The notes under the pieces were generated by a model. It was not told the DNA's origin and made no database searches. It saw nothing but the letters and a program-made list of their open reading frames with translations. Position numbers and translations under genes: made by a program. Positions 12,060 through 16,130 of a stretch of 16,130 nucleotides of DNA are shown one piece after another. The stretch comes from DATKDU01 sp035512595 (GTDB lineage: Bacteria > Planctomycetota > Planctomycetia > Pirellulales > Pirellulaceae), in NCBI GenBank assembly GCA_035512595.1, contig DATKDU010000090.1, forward strand, positions 1 to 16,130, read 5' to 3'. Within the stretch, counting starts at the first letter, position 1. Every line of letters begins with the position of its first letter.

Positions 12060-14207
12060 ATGCGCTGTCTACTTGTGAGTGCAACGTTGGTTCTCGTGGC
12101 GACCTTGCTCGCTGGGTGCAAACCCTCCGGTAGCTCCTCGGCACCGGCCAGTTCATCTACTTCCTCTTCCGCGTCTCCGGATGCCGGCGCGGCGATGGCT
12201 CCCCCGACAGCGGGCGCGATGGCCCCTCCCAGCGATCCGGGTCTCGGCCCAGGAGAGGACACGGCGGCTGGCGGAATGCCGCCTGGAGGAGCGGGCTCGG
12301 ATCCGGGACTAGGGCCAGGGGAAGATGCGGCGGATGGCGGCATGCCAACGGGCGGCATTGGCGCCGATTCGGGACTAGGGCCAGGCGAGGACCCGGCGGA
12401 TGGCGGAATGCCGCCGGGGGTGGATTCCGGACTAGGGCCAGGGGAAGATGCCGCTGGCGGAATGCCGCCGGGTGCTAGCGGCGTCGAAGTACCAGGACCG
12501 GGCGAGGATCTAGCGGGTGGCGGCATGCCGCCCGGTGCGGATGGGGGCGCAGGTTTTGGCGGCCCGGGACCGGGAACGGTTGGAGGTCCGGGCGAAGCAC
12601 CGACAGGCCTTCCATCCGGTCCAGGACCGGGAACGGTCGGAGGTCCCGGCGAAGCACCGACAGGCCTTCCATCCGGCCCAGGACCGGGAACGGTCGGAGG
12701 TCCCGGCGAGGCACCGACAGGCCTTCCTTCCGGCCCGGGAGCGGGAACGGTCGGAGGTCCCGGCGCTCCACCCACAGGGACGACTCCTGGGCCCGGGAAC
12801 GAGGGAGTCGGCGCTGCGCCGATGGGTCCCCCCGGCATGCCGGGCTACGGACAACCGGCGGCTGCCGCAGCTCAACCGACGACCCTGCTGGGCGAAGCCA
12901 AACAGGCATTTTCTCAAGGGAACAATCGCGACGGATTCCAGTACCTCTACGCGCACTATCTGTGCGGTGACACGGGGGCGGAAGATGTCCAGTCGCACAT
13001 GCGATGGTCACAGGCTCTGCGCCGCCATACGGTCGCCGTGCAGTTCGGGGTCGGCGTGGTCTACACCGCCCCTCGCGACTACACGGGTAATCCCATGGCG
13101 ATCGGCAACGATGCCCAAAACAAGCCGCAAACGACCGGGACCGAAGGACGACGGCGTCGCGGCCGCGGCGGTGCGGGCGGCGGTGCAGGGATGGCCGGCG
13201 GGATGGCGCCAGGAGCGCCCGGAGCGGGCATGATGCCTGGTATGCCGGGTATGCCTGGTATGCCGGGTATGCCTGGCATGCCGGGTATGCCGGGAATGCC
13301 CGATACGGGAGGAGGCGCAGCGAACGGAACTCGCGCCACGCTGGACTATTACACTGGCGACCTCGGGGAATCCTTGCTGGAAAAGCTGGAAGCGAAGGTG
13401 GATGAAGGAGTGTTCGGCGACGTTCAACGGGAAATGGATATGCCGACCGCTGCCCCGGCCAATCAAGGGATGATGCCCGGAATGATGGCGGGTGCTCCTG
13501 GAATGGCCCCGCCGGGCGGACCTGGGGAAGACGGCGCAGGACCTGGGTTTGACGACGCGCCGGCAGTCGGTGGGGCTGGACGGGGCAAGGACGATCCGGG
13601 GTCGATTCGTCCCGGGATCACGTTCCTCGGCAATGCCGCCAGCAAAGAAGCGCTGGAGAAGAAAGCCAAGGAGCAAGGGCTCAACGTCTTGATCGTGTTC
13701 GACGTCAAAGTGCAGCGCCCCGGCAAGACCAAGATCGTCAGCAATTCCACCAAGATCAGCGTGCTGCTCGTCGATCCCCCGCAAGACCTCCCCGTTCACA
13801 CGTCGGTCGTGCTCACTAACGTCAAAGTCGCCGCCGCGCGCGAGAAGGACAGGGACGGCGATCCGGTCGATGAGGAAATCGACAAGCTGATTGCCAAGCT
13901 GGAGGCGTATACCAGTGCCAGCGGCGTGCCGCAAACGCTCAAGGTCAGTCCGTTTCTCGAATCGCTGGCCCCACAGCACGCGGCCAATCGCGTCACTTCG
14001 CTGGCCGCCTCCCCCACCGACCATCCGCTGGCTGTGCTGGCCGAGATCAAGCTCTATCACAGCAAGAAGTTGATCAGCGACCAACAGTTCCAGGACGCCC
14101 TCAAGGTGTTCCTCAAGGACAAGGCCGACCTGCTCTCCAAGGGGAAAGAGGACGAGCGGCGGAAAGCGCTCGATTCGCTGTTGCCCAAGAAGGTCGTCAA
14201 GCGCTGA
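12060..14207 (+). CDS. Lipoprotein with collagen-like Gly/Pro repeat regions
   Basis: A 715-residue lipoprotein of unknown function. Lipobox LLAGC with C20 as the lipidated residue, then a Ser/Ala linker. Low-complexity region one (about 59-163) has five variants of a GLGPGEDAADGGMPPG-like unit; region two (about 168-243) has four 19-residue units of the GPGPGTVGGPGEAPTGLPS type. A folded segment follows (about 275-350, LGEAKQAFSQGNNRDGFQYL), then an Arg/Gly patch (RRRRGRGG), a PGM tripeptide run (393-413), and a C-terminal domain (about 515-715) of mixed strands and helices. ATG 12060 was chosen over GTG 12054, which overlaps the Shine-Dalgarno GGAGG (12050-12054). Collagen-like repeats may form an extended stalk on the cell surface. 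It has its own promoter and a strong terminator. Confidence 0.85.
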   Translation: MRCLLVSATLVLVATLLAGCKPSGSSSAPASSSTSSSASPDAGAAMAPPTAGAMAPPSDPGLGPGEDTAAGGMPPGGAGSDPGLGPGEDAADGGMPTGGIGADSGLGPGEDPADGGMPPGVDSGLGPGEDAAGGMPPGASGVEVPGPGEDLAGGGMPPGADGGAGFGGPGPGTVGGPGEAPTGLPSGPGPGTVGGPGEAPTGLPSGPGPGTVGGPGEAPTGLPSGPGAGTVGGPGAPPTGTTPGPGNEGVGAAPMGPPGMPGYGQPAAAAAQPTTLLGEAKQAFSQGNNRDGFQYLYAHYLCGDTGAEDVQSHMRWSQALRRHTVAVQFGVGVVYTAPRDYTGNPMAIGNDAQNKPQTTGTEGRRRRGRGGAGGGAGMAGGMAPGAPGAGMMPGMPGMPGMPGMPGMPGMPGMPDTGGGAANGTRATLDYYTGDLGESLLEKLEAKVDEGVFGDVQREMDMPTAAPANQGMMPGMMAGAPGMAPPGGPGEDGAGPGFDDAPAVGGAGRGKDDPGSIRPGITFLGNAASKEALEKKAKEQGLNVLIVFDVKVQRPGKTKIVSNSTKISVLLVDPPQDLPVHTSVVLTNVKVAAAREKDRDGDPVDEEIDKLIAKLEAYTSASGVPQTLKVSPFLESLAPQHAANRVTSLAASPTDHPLAVLAEIKLYHSKKLISDQQFQDALKVFLKDKADLLSKGKEDERRKALDSLLPKKVVKR
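12234..12548 (+). repeat. Degenerate coding repeat, GLGPGED...GGMPPG units
   Basis: Five imperfect in-frame units of 19-22 codons inside the lipoprotein gene, each containing GPGED followed by a GGMP motif. The units have diverged in sequence and length, which suggests older duplication than the neighbouring 57-bp array. Confidence 0.8.
12561..12788 (+). repeat. 57-bp tandem repeat in the lipoprotein gene
   Basis: Four consecutive 57-bp units (12561-12617, 12618-12674, 12675-12731, 12732-12788). The first three encode the same 19 residues and differ by only a few mostly synonymous bases; the fourth diverges in its second half. Unit length is a multiple of three, so copy-number change would keep the frame. 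Confidence 0.92.
13236..13298 (+). repeat. 9-bp tandem tract encoding (Pro-Gly-Met)x7
   Basis: Seven PGM codon triplets. Proline codons alternate CCT and CCG over most of the tract, showing that an 18-bp pair was the duplicated unit. Gly-X-Y triplets of this sort are collagen-like, although the X and Y residues here are Met and Pro. Confidence 0.92.
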
Positions 14208-14235
14208 TCGGCGAGGGGCATGACGCGTGTCTGAC

Positions 14236-14268
14236 AAAGGCCCTCGACGGGATCGAGGGCCTTTTTTT
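14236..14268 (+). terminator. Rho-independent terminator after the lipoprotein gene
   Basis: A perfect 12-bp stem (AAAGGCCCTCGA and its complement at 14253-14264) with loop CGGGA, running into seven Ts (14262-14268). It begins 29 bases after the lipoprotein stop codon. The gene on the other side converges, so it may also hinder read-through from there, though its A-run is only three bases. Confidence 0.93.
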
Positions 14269-14292
14269 CGGATAGCTGCGGCCGGCCGCGAA

Positions 14293-15636
14293 TCACGGCG
14301 CTGACCGCTGCGGTACGATCACCATGCCGCGGATCCGGCCGCGCGAGATTCCAGAAGGTTGCCAATGCCGGCTGTCAATCGACACCGGCGGATTGTCCCC
14401 GAGCACGAAGATTTCGCCTTCCGCCAATGGCTGCCGCGCGGTCCAGGGGCGATCGGTGCCGTTGGGTTCCAGCAAGTAAGCATCGCGCCACACGCGCAGG
14501 TGGCGGACCATAGCCCTGCCAGCGGCCGCGATCTTGAGGCGCGGGCCGGCATGGGTTGCAAGGTCAGCGGTTGGCGATAAATCGTCCAGCGGTTGCATGA
14601 GCACAGCATCGCCGTCGATCGCCAGGATAAGCTGCGCGTCGAGGTGGCCGAAGGCGAACTTCAGCGGACGGCCGGTCAAAAGGCGCGGTGACGTGGACGT
14701 TGCCAGCAGATTGTCGTCCTGGCTGGCGGAGATCGTTCCCCGGCTGCCCTCGAGCCGCACCTGGAGCCACGCTCCGCGGGCCTGCGCTGCGACCGTCAAC
14801 TGCCCTCCGGCAGCTAGCTCGAGTTCGCACGACAACACCAGATCGTGGACTTCGTTCAGCCGCCGGGGCAGCGCCTGATTGTGCGGATCGTTGTCGAGAA
14901 CGGCCGCCGGCTCGTCACGCGGAATGAGGCTGGCGTCGCACCGCCAGTGGACATACTCCAGCCAGTCAGGCTCGCCGGCAGCCTCCGGGTCCGCTGGCGG
15001 GAAGCGATACTCGCCGCTTGCGGACTGCCAGCGGCTGGCGGCCGCGCTCGGTCGCCAGCGCTGAAAACCTCTCGTTTGGGCATCGGCCGTGCTCTGCGGA
15101 CGATAGCCGTCGTCATGCACCAGCACGGCCGTCTGCCAAAATTCGGCCAGCGACTTGCGGACGATCTGGCCGTCGGCATACAAGTCCCCCTCGCGGATGG
15201 CGATCTTTTCACCGGGCAAGCCGGCGACCCGTTTCACGGCTGCTCCGCTGGCATGTGGATCGTCGTAGGCCACGACCTCCCACCGCTGAGGCATTCGGGT
15301 CAAAAGCGGCCAGCGATCCACGAGCACCGTGTCGCCAGTCTGCACCGGCTGTTTGGCTGCGTCGATCTCGCGAAAGCCGCAGTTGGGGCAGACGAGCTGG
15401 CCGCTTTTCGGCAACTGCTCGGCGTCCACGCGAAAGTGAATGCGGCAATCGCTGCACGTCACCGCGAGGTGAGTGCCGCAGAGGGCCGGGGCCATCGACG
15501 GGCCATCGATGCGGACGGTTCGCAGCCAGCCGTCCAACAAGTAGAGTCGCCCGCAGGCAGCGGCAAAAACGAGAATGAGCGTGACCACCGTCGCCCATTT
15601 CGCCAACCATTTTGCGTGACTGCCGGCCATGGTCAC
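14293..15636 (-). CDS. lepB: Signal peptidase I (S26) with inserted zinc ribbon and beta-sandwich
   Basis: A 447-residue serine-lysine signal peptidase that would remove signal peptides from Sec/Tat substrates at the outer face of the inner membrane. One N-terminal membrane helix (about 14-34); nucleophile S47 in IDGPSMAPAL; general base K135 in VKRVAGLPGEKI; and the C-terminal box (407-425) FVLGDNPPVSIDSRHW. Two insertions are unusual: C61-x2-C64 and C83-x2-C86, forming a zinc-ribbon pattern between the Ser and Lys boxes, and about 240 residues between the Lys box and the GDN box. The part at about 263-390 looks like a LamG/concanavalin-type beta-sandwich. GTG 15636 was chosen: GAGGAG lies eight bases before it and it overlaps the upstream stop as GTGA. 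ATG 15630 is the alternative. The symbol reflects family only. Confidence 0.85.
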   Translation of the reverse strand: MTMAGSHAKWLAKWATVVTLILVFAAACGRLYLLDGWLRTVRIDGPSMAPALCGTHLAVTCSDCRIHFRVDAEQLPKSGQLVCPNCGFREIDAAKQPVQTGDTVLVDRWPLLTRMPQRWEVVAYDDPHASGAAVKRVAGLPGEKIAIREGDLYADGQIVRKSLAEFWQTAVLVHDDGYRPQSTADAQTRGFQRWRPSAAASRWQSASGEYRFPPADPEAAGEPDWLEYVHWRCDASLIPRDEPAAVLDNDPHNQALPRRLNEVHDLVLSCELELAAGGQLTVAAQARGAWLQVRLEGSRGTISASQDDNLLATSTSPRLLTGRPLKFAFGHLDAQLILAIDGDAVLMQPLDDLSPTADLATHAGPRLKIAAAGRAMVRHLRVWRDAYLLEPNGTDRPWTARQPLAEGEIFVLGDNPPVSIDSRHWQPSGISRGRIRGMVIVPQRSAP

Positions 15637-16130
15637 ACGTCGAGCTCCTCCGCCACCTCCAGCACCTTGTCCGTGCTCGTCGCATCGACCCGGCGACAGC
15701 AATCGACCAGCGTATCGCTGATGTCCGACAACTCCCCCCGCCATTCCTCCTCGCCGCAGTCCGGCGGCACCAGCGGCAGAAATTCCTTCACGAGCAGGAT
15801 CAGCCGCAGCAAATGCCGAAAGATCACCCCTTCCTGCTTTTGCAGACCCCGCGCGGTGATGTACTTGTTGAACTGCCCGCCGAACTCCAGCAGTTCCCCC
15901 GCCGCCCACACGGCGGTCGTCGTGAGCGAGTGGACCCCCGGAAAGCTGGCGTCAAACAGGAGCCGCAGCTTCTCCCCCAGCGTCAGGACAAAGACCCGTT
16001 CCTGAAACATCTCCCGTACATCGCTCTTCTCTTCTTCGTCATCCGGCGGTGCTGCGCCCAGTTGCTGCGGCGTGGCCAGCCCCAGCGACAACAGTTCCTG
16101 GTCGAGCCGCGTCGTTGCCAGCGGACCCGG
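15633..16130 (-). CDS. C-terminal part of a larger protein, running off the window
   Basis: The frame is open to the window edge; the in-window translation begins PGPLATTRLDQELLSLG without a convincing start (a TTG at 16091 is the only near-edge candidate), so this is probably the C-terminal 165 residues of a larger protein. It is helical and acidic, with the segment ARGLQKQEGVIFRHLLRLI and a C-terminus rich in Asp/Glu (EVAEELDV). The RGLQKQEGxIFRHLLR pattern recalls the tail of planctomycete DEAD/DEAH-box helicases, but no helicase motif lies in the window, so this is a weak guess. The stop TGA (15633-15635) overlaps the signal peptidase GTG, so the two are in one operon. Confidence 0.6.
   Translation of the reverse strand, partial: PGPLATTRLDQELLSLGLATPQQLGAAPPDDEEEKSDVREMFQERVFVLTLGEKLRLLFDASFPGVHSLTTTAVWAAGELLEFGGQFNKYITARGLQKQEGVIFRHLLRLILLVKEFLPLVPPDCGEEEWRGELSDISDTLVDCCRRVDATSTDKVLEVAEELDV

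Noticed and set aside
12561..12788. Possible CRISPR array
   Set aside because: The 57-bp units are contiguous with no unique spacers, and encode an in-frame peptide repeat.
11714..12838. Proline-rich minus-strand frame opposite the lipoprotein repeats
   Set aside because: It mirrors the Gly/Pro codons of the real gene and crosses a promoter and intergenic region.
13008..14237. 409-codon minus-strand frame opposite the lipoprotein C-terminal half
   Set aside because: No recognisable domain, and its start lies within the terminator region of the real gene.
1..16130. Mobile element, prophage, tRNA or rRNA
   Set aside because: No transposase, integrase, phage structural gene, target-site duplication or tRNA cloverleaf was recognised.

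Overview
The window looks like GC-rich chromosomal DNA from a planctomycete, probably of the Pirellulales type. The main evidence is a secreted DUF1549/DUF1553 protein and a Tat-exported DUF1501 protein, a pair greatly expanded in that phylum. Large exported proteins of unknown role, weak or absent Shine-Dalgarno sites in front of several genes, and short-word intergenic repeats agree with this. The assignment rests on family recognition only. I see no tRNA, rRNA, CRISPR array, insertion sequence or phage gene. No gene-free stretch exceeds 300 bases.

Layout. Bases 1-4284 carry four plus-strand genes: a GAF/AAA+/Fis sigma-54 activator (possibly missing its 5' end), a YbaK-type aminoacyl-tRNA deacylase, a two-helix membrane-anchored TPR protein (COG4700-like), and a CtBP-like D-2-hydroxyacid dehydrogenase. 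Three of the gaps here hold short repeats: an inverted heptamer array, an imperfect palindrome built on an ATCCGCAGATT word, and a CACTCAC heptamer tract that runs up to a start codon. Bases 4339-6142 carry two minus-strand genes: an exported helical protein with a PA14-like C-terminus, and a 79-residue conserved-looking small protein with a TATAAT box. Bases 6364-14207 are again plus strand: the DUF1549/DUF1553 protein, a 62-base stem-loop, a secreted ComEC-like metallo-beta-lactamase-fold hydrolase, an 89-residue protein plus HNH nuclease cassette with its own promoter, the DUF1501 protein (start overlapping the HNH stop), and a lipoprotein full of collagen-like Gly/Pro repeats that ends at a clear rho-independent terminator. 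From 14293 to the end, two minus-strand genes overlap by four bases: an unusual signal peptidase I with two inserted modules, and the C-terminal part of a gene that continues beyond the window.

How the genes may work together. Most of the central block is envelope or export related: a lipoprotein, a Tat substrate, Sec substrates and a signal peptidase. The DUF1549/DUF1553 and DUF1501 genes are normally adjacent in planctomycetes; here the hydrolase and the HNH cassette lie between them. The HNH cassette has lower GC than its surroundings in the lines I counted and looks like an insertion that has become translationally linked to DUF1501. The strongest leads are the composite signal peptidase, the HNH cassette with a predicted leaderless start, and the set of short-word intergenic repeats.
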